Source of the DNA: Astrothelium macrocarpum
Lineage: Eukaryota > Ascomycota > Dothideomycetes > Trypetheliales > Trypetheliaceae
Direction: 5' to 3'
Assembly (NCBI GenBank): GCA_021030915.1
Contig: JAGEMR010000077.1
Location: forward strand, 1 to 64,000
DNA length: 64,000 nucleotides
The notes beneath the pieces were generated by a model, which saw only the letters and a list, made by a program, of their open reading frames with translations, was not told where the DNA came from and ran no database searches. This document shows, piece after piece, positions 46,286 through 55,961 of this stretch. A program made the position numbers and the translations under genes. Each line of letters opens with the position of its first letter. Position 1 is the stretch's first letter.

Positions 46286-46330
46286 GGCGTGTGGCGAATC
46301 ATCCCTTGTGGTCTCGGAATGCTTTTGCGG
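46286..46330 (+). repeat. Partial dispersed repeat, forming an inverted pair with copy 2
   Basis: GGCGTGTGGCGAATCATC (46286-46303) is the inverted match of 46157-46176, and the downstream CTTGTGGTCTCGG resembles the TCTTGCGGTCGC block. The arms enclose about 110 bp of AT-rich DNA, a MITE-like arrangement. Confidence 0.55.
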
Positions 46331-46351
46331 TTGTTTGAGGCAAATTGATCA

Positions 46352-46425
46352 ACTCCCACCTGGAGTTCCGTTCAGAAATGTCATTCCACCGTGCGACAGG
46401 TAACTCACCGTACGTCTTGTGGGAA
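46352..46425 (-). repeat. Diverged dispersed repeat copy (minus orientation)
   Basis: The reverse complement keeps GACGTACGGTGAGTT and GGAATGACATTTCT in the same order as the better copies. The match is weaker and partial. Confidence 0.35.
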
Positions 46426-46536
46426 GGCCTTCAACAATAAACAACGAAAAACTCTTGAAAATTTTTTCCACGAATTGTTTATAGTTTTGTTACTGTTTAG
46501 AATTGTTGGAATTGAGATGGGGTTCTCTCTACAAGA

Positions 46537-46597
46537 CCTGCGGTGGTTGTCTCTAGCGGTCGCGCGTGACATTTTTTGTTGCAAACCCTGGTGCTCC
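46537..46597 (+). repeat. Dispersed short repeat, copy 3
   Basis: CCTGCGGTGGTTGTCTCTAG, GCGGTCGCGCGTGACATTTT and TTGCAAACCCTGGTGC follow one another. This is a close match to the copy at 52.1 kb, including the preceding TCTC-rich lead. Confidence 0.6.
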
Positions 46598-47605
46598 AAA
46601 TTTGTGACAGAGCTTATGCATGAGCTGGATTCTGGATGTCTAAACATGAGATCTTGAGGAGAAGCATTATCGTGATGTCAGAACTCAAGTGTTTGGCGGA
46701 CATAGGCGAAGACACGTCGATCATCATCCTTTCTTTGCTATTAAATCTTAAGAACAGGATCGTAATTTAGTATAATCCTTGCAATTTCGATGGGCATGTA
46801 ACAGCGTGCAAATCGGCCGAGGGCGCATGAGATCCTATCATCCGAGGCGGCGGTGGGAAAGAGTTAAGGGAAGCATACAAACGGAGTAGTGGAGGACGTG
46901 ATGGTTTTAGCTGCGTCTCGTCTCTTCAGTCGTGTACACAAGCAAGTTTCTGGAACTCGTGCGTCTTCCTTGTCTTTCTTTTCTCCTTTTTTGTTTATGA
47001 CTTGTCCAGCCACTCAAGTGCTGTCACTGCGAGCATTTGTGAGAGGATCAATGTAAGGCCGATACTGGAAAGGTTGGCTTGGGTCAAGATCAGCGTCAAT
47101 AATGTGGATGATAATTCAGAGGCAAATTAGGCAAGGAATTGAATCGAGAATGAATCAGAAAATGGATACACTAAATAAAAGTTTCTCTTCCTTATCTTTA
47201 CGCATAAATAAATAAACCACAGTATCGAGCTGCTGCGGCCTACGGAGCATCCGTACGCGCTTATCCCTTCCACCGATGTTACTGATTCTTTGCGTAAAGA
47301 CAATCAAATCATTCCGGTTTATTAATTTGATTCGATTACAGATATTTTAATTTCTGTACAACGGTAAAAAGGACAAATCATGTAATGATTTAGTACGTTG
47401 GCATTAAACTCATCGGATGAAGGGATAATTCATTTGATAACCAACCATGAGATCATCGTAAATAGAGAAAATCGCACAAAGAATATAAAGTCGACAGGAG
47501 TAATGCCATACGTTTCTCCGGCTCCATGCATGGTACAATTTCTGTTCGCAATAGCGCACACGTTTAACTATATTTCTCTTCATCAATCACAACACTAGGC
47601 CTACC
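46598..47605. other. Intergenic, no gene seen
   Basis: Somewhat AT-rich DNA upstream of the small secreted-protein gene. Short open frames have no features. Confidence 0.45.
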
Positions 47606-48214
47606 ATGTTCTTTGTATCCTTACTTATCACTTACATCCTTTTAATCCCGGGTCATAATGCCTTGCCAACTGTATCTCAGATACAAGAAGGGCAGCCACC
47701 TATTACAAACTGGGTACCCGATACTCAAGATCCACCCGAGGGAGACCCTATCCCCGGTCTCGACCTGCGCTCCCAGCTTGGTCTTACAGCACACATGTTG
47801 GTCAATAATATCGGACGGCACCTCAATAGCTCGTACCAAGAATCATATATAGGACCGCATCAAGTAGGCCTGGCTGAAGGAATAGCAGATGCGAACCGAG
47901 CCCGTTTGAATGTATTGTATGAGGCCATAAATTACCAGGATGCTCATCCTCGAGACTTGAATATTGCAAGACAATATGTGGAAAAGGATAATTCTAACAA
48001 CCCCATTCTTACCGTGGCCGAGGCTTTTGACTTCATGATCAGCAACGGAAAGACAGGAGGGAGGTTTGTAACGGAAGGATATGACGGATCTTTCTGGTTT
48101 CTGGAGTTTACAACAGATTTTTTGGAACCAGATGATCATCGTCCGTTGAGACTTCAGAATGTAGAACTGCCACATGTACCGCTTCCTGCTGCTCCGACAC
48201 CCCCCAAAATTTAG
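47606..48214 (+). CDS. Small secreted protein, candidate effector
   Basis: An intronless ATG-initiated frame of 202 residues. The N-terminus MFFVSLLITYILLIPGHNAL is a good signal peptide with likely cleavage after about residue 19-20. The mature part is acidic, Pro-rich at both ends, has one N-glycosylation sequon (NSS) and, as read, no cysteine, which sets it apart from most Cys-rich effectors. I recognise no domain. It lies alone in a gene-poor, repeat-bearing stretch, the setting where fungal secreted accessory proteins are often found. Function unknown; the effector label is inference. Confidence 0.65.
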   Translation: MFFVSLLITYILLIPGHNALPTVSQIQEGQPPITNWVPDTQDPPEGDPIPGLDLRSQLGLTAHMLVNNIGRHLNSSYQESYIGPHQVGLAEGIADANRARLNVLYEAINYQDAHPRDLNIARQYVEKDNSNNPILTVAEAFDFMISNGKTGGRFVTEGYDGSFWFLEFTTDFLEPDDHRPLRLQNVELPHVPLPAAPTPPKI

Positions 48215-49082
48215 CGAAGTCGCATTGACAGCTTTGGAAATAGTTTTCTCATCATGGCTTTCGACGCAGTTCGACGCCGACGGAACTATTCTTGACAGTT
48301 TTGAAGCGAACAGAGCCACAGAAAACTGATGGAATGGCTACAACCTTGTGCATTAGTAAACGTGAAGGCATGGAATATCCTTTTGTCGCCTTGTAATACG
48401 AACAGTACAATGTTGTGCCGAATTGAGCAAGAAAATACTGCCAAGTTTGGTAGTGAGAAGATACGCTCTAAGGAAGAAAAAATGATTGGATTGTTGTATC
48501 CAAACTTTGGTTCTTGGAATAACACTAATTTTTTTCCCGATTCACGACCTTTGCCGAATTTGGTTTCTTCTACAATCGATTTTGGTAGCCGTCAAATCGA
48601 GTGGAACAACAAACGAGCAATATCGAACCTACCGACGGATGCAATAAGTCAAAAGTAATGAGAAGTGAGGAACCGTTGTGCAGGTGATGCGTATGCGAAG
48701 TCCAACGACCGCGAGATATAACTCTACAATCGCCGTAGACTTTATAAAAAGAACCTCATACTGTTTAAAAGAATCTTGATTTGCAAACAATATGTTGAAA
48801 AACGTTATTCAAGACTGTCGTTTCTTGTTGTCGAGGGCTTTCTTATGAGGCGTGTAGCGATTACCTTACCTACATCTCTCTTGGCCGGCCTGTTGATTGC
48901 GAGTGACATTACTGGTTGGTGAGGATCAGTATTGCTTAGTAATCATTGTTGTCGACTGCTACCTTAGGTAGCTGTCCGAGCTTTCACCATCTCCGAACTC
49001 GCTCAGCTAAGGTAACGTGCGCTCTGGGCAAAAGCCAAATAGATGTTCCTAGACCCGTTTACTTCATTTATATAGATACCTT
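48215..49082. other. Intergenic with one dispersed repeat copy
   Basis: No supported gene. A 109-codon frame at 48329-48658 has no recognisable feature. The copy of the dispersed repeat at 48848-48920 is listed separately. Confidence 0.45.
48848..48920 (+). repeat. Dispersed short repeat, copy 4
   Basis: GAGGCGTGTAGCGATTACC, then ATCTCTCTTGGCCGG and GATTGCGAGTGACATTACTG, in the same order as the other copies but with small insertions. Confidence 0.5.
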
Positions 49083-49634
49083 ATGCCGCCCAATCTCAAA
49101 GGTCTAAGCTATGGTGCGGTACAAGAGTAAACCTTTTGGAGACACAATGCTAATATACCACAAGAATCGAATGAACCCAGCTTTCTTCGCAAATTACGTG
49201 CAGAAAATACTGGGGTGATCTCTGATCGGCAGGAACGACCTGTCGTTCGACCAAGGCGCTCCAAGAATGCTGATGATGAGGATGAGCCAACTTATGTCCT
49301 TGAGGAGAGCAACAATACCCTTTCTAAAGCAGAGTACGAGGCTCTGATTAATGGAGAAGCATCAGCCAAGAAGGATGAGACTGCGGATTCCCACAACTCG
49401 ACTGTCGAGGAAGGCCAAGTATCTGATCAGGAACAGAGCGCAACGCATGAGAAAGATGTTCACCAACTCAAGCAGCAGGCTGCTGGGATCGGGCAATCTC
49501 AGAAGAAGCGAAAGCTAGGTAAAGTTGTGGGAGCAGACGATGCGAATGAAGCCACCTCAGAAAAGAAATCGGAGAAGAAGCCAAAGAAGAAGACAAAAGT
49601 CGTCAAACTTTCTTTTGGCGATGAAGCTGGCTAA
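49083..49634 (+). CDS. DUF4604-domain protein
   Basis: Exons 49083-49113 and 49165-49634 with a 51-nt intron give 166 residues. The start MPPNLKGLSYESNEPSFLRK is typical of the DUF4604 family, followed by LRAENTGVISDRQERPVVRP and EPTYVLEESNNTLSKAEYEA. The C-terminal half is Lys-rich and charged (SEKKPKKKTKVVKLSFGDE), suggesting a nuclear or nucleolar protein. Function unknown in the family as far as I can tell. The 31-nt first exon is needed to complete the domain. It is convergent with the PPPDE gene, about 80 bp apart. Confidence 0.85.
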
Positions 49635-49712
49635 ATTTAAATTTACAGCAGCATCTACAATTGTTAAAAAGGATCTATAGCGTCTATCCCCATAATGCCT
49701 CTAAAGCAATCT

Positions 49713-51728
49713 CTAATCTAGAAGCTCTTTGCCGATCTCTTTGATGATAGCGTCGCCATCGCACAACACCTCCTTCCTCTGGATGGCAGCAGCAGCATCC
49801 ATCGCTTTGCACATGTCCAGCAGTTCACCACCAGGAGAAGCAAAGAAAACAAGCAGGCCTATTGCTCGTACCAGTATCTTCACAGCATCCTTGTTTTCAT
49901 CTTCCACCGAAAGAGTCTCAAGGAGAGATGCGGCGAGCTCCACTTGGTCGCTTTCTGGCACCAGTTCTTGGTTTTCCTCTCTTCGAACACGGTAGTTTGT
50001 AGCTGCAAGGTTAAAGGCCAAAGACGCAGCTGCACTACGGAGATTCGGATGTTTGTCACCCAGTAGACTCACGGCGATTAGCTGGACTAAGAGCGAACTC
50101 TTTTTCGTGTCTGTCGACAGAGCCTTGGGCCACAACGTAGACGTGAAGAGGTTGCACGCCAGATGGATCGTGACAATCCGCAAATTATATGGGCAATCCT
50201 GCAAATCGATAACATGTTGCAGAAGCTTCTCGATCATCTCTTGGCCATCTTCCACAAAGAAGCCGCTCACTCGAGCATCGACCATGGAAGTTCTCAGAAG
50301 ATCGACAGCTGCAAACATGATTTCAGCAGGAAGCTTGCTCAACGCCGCATCCAAAAACGTCGCAAAATCGAGCAAGTCCGGTAGCGGAGCCTCGCTCGAT
50401 CCATTCTTCTCCCTTTGCTCAATAAACTCTCTCAAGCCCACAACGGCCGGCTCCATCCCGGCATCCTCCATCTTCGCAACCAGCTTCTCCAGCGGCGGCA
50501 CCTTCCGATACACCACCGGCGCCAGACTCATCTTCTGCAGCCTCGGCACAGCAAGTCTCGCATGCGGATGCGGCGGAAACGCTGCCTCCAGCAACAGCCT
50601 CACATTCCCTCTGAGCTGCGCCTCGTTCGCGCCAGACCACTGCTCCTGCTTCTCTCCTCTCAGGAAAGTCATGAAGGTCGGCGTGGCGCGCACGTTGAAC
50701 TGCTGCGCAGCGTTGTAGGCGCGGTTGATGTCGACCTTGATGAAGATGGCGCGTGGGCCGGCTTCGGCGGCGAGCGCGTCGTAGGGCGCGTAGACGAGCT
50801 TGCAGGGCGCGCAGGTCGAGGATGTGAAGAAGATGATGGCGCATGTCTGGGAGGCGCGGGAGAGGAGGTTCGTGATTTCACTGGCGGAGGTTACGTCGTG
50901 GACTTTGCCTTCGGGAGCGGGCGTGGGCGTACCGTTCTTGGCGTAGGTTGCGCCTGTTGCGCGGCTTGTGCCGTTTGATTGGGGTTGTGTGTTGGGTTTG
51001 GCGGATGTCATGGGATTAACTTGTTGTTGTGGAGGGACGGGAACTTGTGTGACTGTACGCATTGTGCGATCAAGCTGTGGTTTTAGCATTTGACCAAAGG
51101 GAGTATTGAGGACGGTTTGTGGGAGCGATGTAATGTGGCTTGGTATTCCCTTGCCAATGAGGAACATTGAGAAGTCATGAGAGAAGTTGTTGCAATTGTG
51201 AGAAAATAAGTCGTAGGACTGCATCAGCGTTAGCTAGTCGGCTTTGGGGGCGTTTGCGAAGTTTCCAAATGTACCTCTGGGCTATACGTTTCTTTGAGAG
51301 CCTCAACATATTCTAGTATTACTTCCATGGGAAGCTCTGTAGTGCCAAGATGTACTTTCTCCATAGGAGCTCCGAGATGAGTCGCGCCCGCCCTGCATGT
51401 ACTAATGCCATGGCCGAAGAAATACTCAATGCCATCAATGACGATTGAAGTATGATATACAGCATCTGAATTGTTTAGCATTGGATACAAGTCATTATAA
51501 ATGTAGTGTTAAACAGACCGATGTACATTCCAAGAAGGTCTCTTGAGAGCTGCGATCAAATCCAATTAGTTTCACAAGATCTGCCGCACATCTGTCTTGC
51601 ATGCGTTCAGTTCGTACCTGTCGTGCTAAACCCTGTCAAGACCCGACATCAGTTTCCGTCAGATAAGCGTGTGACAGATTACAAAAACGTACCTGGGAAA
51701 GGTCGTAAACGTACAACTGCACGTCCAT
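49713..51728 (-). CDS. PPPDE peptidase-thioredoxin-PUL fusion protein
   Basis: Five exons: 51693-51728, 51618-51632 (only 15 nt), 51519-51549, 51275-51465 and 49713-51218. All phases agree; 592 residues. The PPPDE (DeSI-type) domain covers about residues 1-130: MDVQLYVYDLSQGLARQLSR, the catalytic His in VYHTSIVIDGIEYFFG and the catalytic Cys in SHNCNNFSHDF. A linker is followed by a thioredoxin fold with the redox motif CAPC (FFTSSTCAPCKLVYAPYD) and RATPTFMTFLRGEK. The C-terminal third is a PUL/armadillo-like helical domain, which in Doa1/PLAA-type proteins binds Cdc48. DeSI enzymes remove SUMO or ubiquitin-like modifiers or cleave thioester adducts. The fusion suggests a Cdc48-linked deconjugating or redox role. 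This order of domains occurs in other ascomycetes. Confidence 0.92.
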
Positions 51729-52397
51729 AGCGTCTAATGTAAGCTTGACTTGCGCTCTTGCTCAAGATGGATTGAAGGGTTTCAGCCAAGCATAAATAGC
51801 AATTGTCCAGCTGGAAGTTTCATCGCAACAGGCATCCGGCATGACGAAGCATGCGGCTCTGCGGGATGTGGCGTCAAACATCAGCATCTGTGCTGTGGCT
51901 TCCGCACCAATACCATCACCGGGGGCTGTAATAGAGGCCCTCGACAACAATGTAGCCAATCATTTTAGACATGGATCTTCAATAAACCATTTACAGTGTT
52001 ACTATCGTTTGTAATCGTTGGAAATGATACAGGGCTCCCCCCCAGGACGTGCGGCGAATTGTCTCTCTTGCGGTCGCAGATGACATTTCTTTTTGCAAGC
52101 CCCTAGTGCCGTCGCGCCAAGAGGTTTGTCAGATTAAAGTGGGACAGGGTCTCGAATCGGTCTATGTTTGGAAGAAGAGCTGCAGGAGTTTACGCATTTT
52201 TCATTCAGGATCATAGAGGCTCCTTGCTGTGCAGAGTCACGTTGCTTCTTCGTTTCGGCGAGGAAGCGTGGCACTCAATTCGTCTTGCTTATCCGGCTTG
52301 GGTCGAGCCAATCAGCGCAATCCCCCTGGCGACATTACTGCCTATCCCTTTTTGAACATACCGGCAGAAGTCACTGTGCCACACCTGGTCCAACTCC
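51729..52397. other. Intergenic between divergent genes, with one dispersed repeat copy
   Basis: Shared 5' region of the PPPDE gene and GDA1. No supported gene; the repeat copy at 52045-52110 is listed separately. Confidence 0.45.
52045..52110 (+). repeat. Dispersed short repeat, copy 5
   Basis: GGACGTGCGGCGAATTGTCT, CTTGCGGTCGCAGATGACAT and TTTTTGCAAGCCCCTAGTGC, one of the clearest copies, about 290 bp upstream of the GDA1 start codon. Confidence 0.6.
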
Positions 52398-54265
52398 ATG
52401 TCCAGCGGGACTGACGCTCGAGGGCGCAATAATAATGGTATCTGGTCTTACTTGAAGTTCAAGTCCGCTGCTCGACGGCGAGTCTCCGTCTCGCTACCAA
52501 CACTCAGCTCTCCTATCCAAGCCGCACAAGATCCTCATGAGAAGCCGAATCGACACATCAGCGAAGAATCACCCAACCCTCCGAGTTTCTGGAACGACAT
52601 AAGGATCGCTTGGATGAATCAAGGTCAGCGCTCAAGATACTTGAAGGTTGGCCTCATAGTATTTTTTATCATATGTGCGATTCTTTGGCTTTCGCCAGGT
52701 AAAGAATATGTAGAAGGTGCGCTGCAATAGTCTTCACATAGATATTGCAAAGCTTCTAAGCCGTCTTTTCATAGGTTATTCGCCCTTCCACAAAGGGGCA
52801 CAGACTTCCTCTGAGTCTGTTACGGGCGACGCCAAATGCACAAAACCACACTCCTCCTCCAAGCCTCTCATACAATATGCGCTGATGATTGACGCGGGGA
52901 GCACTGGCTCGCGCATTCATGTCTATCGATTCAACAATTGTGGACCAACTCCTGAACTCGAGGACGAGATATTCGAACAGACGAAGAAGGTCGAAGGAGC
53001 CTCCTCTGGACTCAGCGCATACAAGGGTAATCCTGAGGAAGCAGCAAAGAGCTTAGATGTCCTTTTGGAGGTTGCCGTAAAAAACGTTCCAGACAAATTG
53101 AAATCATGTACGCCTATTGCCGTGAAGGCTACGGCAGGTCTGCGGAAAATTGGGGCAGAAGCCAGCAACCAAATTCTCAAGGCGGTGCGGCACCGGCTCG
53201 AGACAAAGTACCCATTTCCAGTGATTCCAGAAGCTAAAGGCGGCGTCGAAGTCATGGATGGCACAGATGAGGGCGTGTATGCTTGGATCACGACCAACTA
53301 CTTGCTAGGAAAGATTGGTGGCCCGGATAAAACACCTACCGCAGCTGTTTTTGATCTTGGAGGCGGCTCTACACAGATAGTGTTCCAACCCACATTTAAG
53401 AAGAGCCCATCTGGTGGCATGCCCGAGCAGCTTGCCGAAGGTGACCACAAGTACGAGCTTGACTTTGGTGGTAGAAAATTCACACTCTACCAACATTCGT
53501 ACTTGGGTTATGGATTAATGTCTGCTCGGGAGAGTCTGCACAAGGAGGTGCTACTTGCAGCCTATGACCAGAAACCACGCGGAAGCACTGCCTGGTTAAA
53601 TGAGGAGTTGCTCAACCCGTGCCTTGCCCCAAATACGACAAAAGAGGTGGAGGTTGCGTTGGGTGACAATCACGCACTTGGGTCGTCTGTGAGCGTCACA
53701 ATGAAAGGTCCATCCGATGGCTCGCCCACGCAATGCCGTGCATTCGCCGAAACGATTCTGAAAAAGGACGCAGACTGCAAGCTCGCGCCGTGCGCCTTCA
53801 ATGGCGTGCACCAACCGAGTCTCGAAAAGACTTTCGCACAGGAAGACATCTATCTCTTTTCATATTTTTATGACCGTACGAAGCCTCTTGGGATGCCCGA
53901 GTCGTTTACGATTCGTGAGCTGCAAGAACTGACACATCGCGTTTGTGAAGGTGGTCAGGCTTGGGATGTGTTTGACAGTGTCAAGGGTGCCATGGAGGAA
54001 CTGTCAGATCGACCGGAACATTGTTTGGACTTGAACTTTATGTTGGCTTTATTACATACAGGTTACGAAATGCCGATTCATCGTGAGGTCAAGATTGCTA
54101 AGAAGATCAAAGGCAACGAGCTCGGATGGTGTTTAGGAGCAAGGTAAGCCCTACCTTGCTTTGACAAGGTCTCAGAAAGATCACGTTTGCTGATATGCTA
54201 TTAGCCTGCCCTTGCTGAGCCAAGAATCCGGCTGGAAGTGCAAAGTTAGTGAGGTGGTAAAATAG
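52398..54265 (+). CDS. GDA1: Golgi guanosine diphosphatase (GDA1/CD39 family)
   Basis: Exons 52398-52716, 52775-54143 and 54205-54265 give 582 residues. A cytosolic N-terminus of about 90 residues precedes a membrane anchor (YLKVGLIVFFIICAILWLSP), then the lumenal catalytic domain. The apyrase-conserved regions are plain: MIDAGSTGSRIHVYRF, AVKATAGLRKIG, GTDEGVYAWITTNYLLGK and AVFDLGGGSTQIVFQ. The enzyme splits GDP (and UDP) released by mannosyltransferases into GMP and phosphate, which allows GDP-mannose/GMP exchange across the Golgi membrane; it therefore serves the same pathway as the KTR enzyme at 43.6-45.3 kb. The last exon encodes LPLLSQESGWKCKVSEVVK. Confidence 0.95.
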
Positions 54266-54463
54266 ACGTAAAGTCTTGCGGATAGTGTGGCATACGCGGC
54301 GTTCAAAATGAATCTCAGCAGTTCAGCGGTTCATATGATTTGAGATTTATTGCATACTAAAATCAGCTATTCAGGGTATCATAAAGTAGAATCTCCATGG
54401 CCGAATCACAAACTCAGTAATATATGCTTTCTGGTAATGTTCTTTGAAGAGTCGCCGATTTGA

Positions 54464-55280
54464 TCAATGGATGTCCATCTCCTCGATGCCAGCTTTCTCT
54501 TGCACTCCAGGTTGACCCATAAGCTTGGCCATAACGTTATGCTCGGCATCTGATCCAAATTCCGCTCCGTCACTCGACTCGCTGCTCGAGCTAGTATCGC
54601 TCATTTCATGATCCTGTTGCTCTAGGATACCAAGACCCAGATTCTGAAAAACCATTGTCAATGTCACAGTTTGGATTGTATGAGTAATCGTAGCATACCA
54701 TCTCAATGTAACCGGCACCATTTCCTTCGTCAACGTCTTCCATACCCTGACCTTGCCAAAGCCCCTTGCGACGCTGTTCCTCAATTTCCTCATTTGCAAG
54801 AGCCAGACGTGGAAGAAATTTGTCCAAACGCTCGCGTAGGTCAAGCATATCCTTCCTACCCGCCATAGCTTTGATCTTAGGCTTTTTCCCGATGCGGAGA
54901 TTGGTAATGCCTGCGTCATCAGCCTCATCGTGGAAAGAGTTACGGCCATTTGAAGCCGAACGGGAGCTGGTGGTGGCGGCATCGCTGTCATCGTCGCTGG
55001 AATCATCGCTATCGTCGTCATCCTCACAGTCGGCATCGCTGGATGCAGAAGTCGATATGCGTGAATAAAAGCTGAATGGTTCATCGGAAGTCATGCTTTC
55101 ATTCTCAGCAAGATTGCCTTCATCATCGGTAGGTACGAGAGCAGATGGCTCGGAAGGTAGCGGGGAAGAAGTTGCACTGCTTCCACGAGCTGAGAATTTG
55201 CAGCGTTTCGTGGCAAGATCTTCGGATGAGAAGGACTCAACAACCTCAATTCCACGTTTAGTACCTCTCGGCAGAGCCAT
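54464..55280 (-). CDS. NOPCHAP1/DUF4598-type protein
   Basis: Exons 54699-55280 and 54464-54643 with a 55-nt intron give 253 residues. An N-terminal Ser-rich region and a long acidic Asp/Ser tract (DDDDSDDSSDDDSDA) precede the conserved DUF4598 core: ITNLRIGKKPKIKAMA, then DLRERLDKFLPRLALANEEI. After the splice comes NLGLGILEQQDHE and another Ser/Asp-rich tail. The metazoan relative NOPCHAP1 helps load NOP58 onto the R2TP machinery during box C/D snoRNP assembly; a like role is inferred here. Divergent from the eIF4E-like gene. Confidence 0.8.
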
Positions 55281-55961
55281 ATTGATTTCTTAGAAGATTT
55301 AGAGAATGGTTGGGATAGAGAATCGGGTTGAAAGAGGAGGGGTTGTGTATGTGTAAGTAATTTTCCAGGTGGTCTATATACAGCAACAACTGAACCAGAA
55401 GCCAGAAGCAAAACGAAAGATCGGCGGTTTTAGCCGGCGGTGGCCGGGGTTCCGGCTTGGGCCCGTGCGGGATTAAGGTACCGTAGCGCTCCAGCTAAGG
55501 GGGATGAGGCTATGTGTGCCATGTCAAACAATGAGGCTGCGGATGTGGCCACAATTGTTTCACTAGTAAGGGTCCAACTGTTCAAACACCACCATCAAAT
55601 CCCCCGAACTATTCATCTCTACCCTCCTTTCTGTTTGCCCTTCCTTTCTTCACATCATTTTGCTGGTCTTTCTGGGCGTTGGATTTGGGTTGCTATTGGT
55701 AAGCTCGAGTTTTCCTACTGTTTGCGACTTGCGAACACCACCCATTGCTGAAACATCTCTCTTCTACATCACAACTTTCTGTGTTCTCGAGGGTTGACTC
55801 ACGAGCTTCCTCCATTCTCATTTGCTCACTTTCCTATTGTCGAGATCTATTGTCAAAATGCATGACCAAGTCACTCTTTCATTGCTTGCCACTTCGTATA
55901 AGAGACGTCCCTCAATTCTAGGCGAGGTACTCCCCATCATTACTTCTACAACTTTTTCATC
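55281..55961. other. Divergent promoter region
   Basis: The 680-bp space between the start codons of the NOPCHAP1-like gene and the eIF4E-like gene. It has pyrimidine-rich stretches near 55600-55660 and 55745-55850 typical of fungal promoters and leaders. No coding frame supported. Confidence 0.5.

Noticed and set aside
48329..48658. 109-codon plus-strand frame after the secreted-protein gene
   Set aside because: No signal, domain or splice context; likely chance in AT-leaning DNA.
50415..50978. 187-codon plus-strand frame over the thioredoxin/PUL gene
   Set aside because: It lies opposite a well-supported coding region and reads as His/Arg/Gly-rich shadow sequence.
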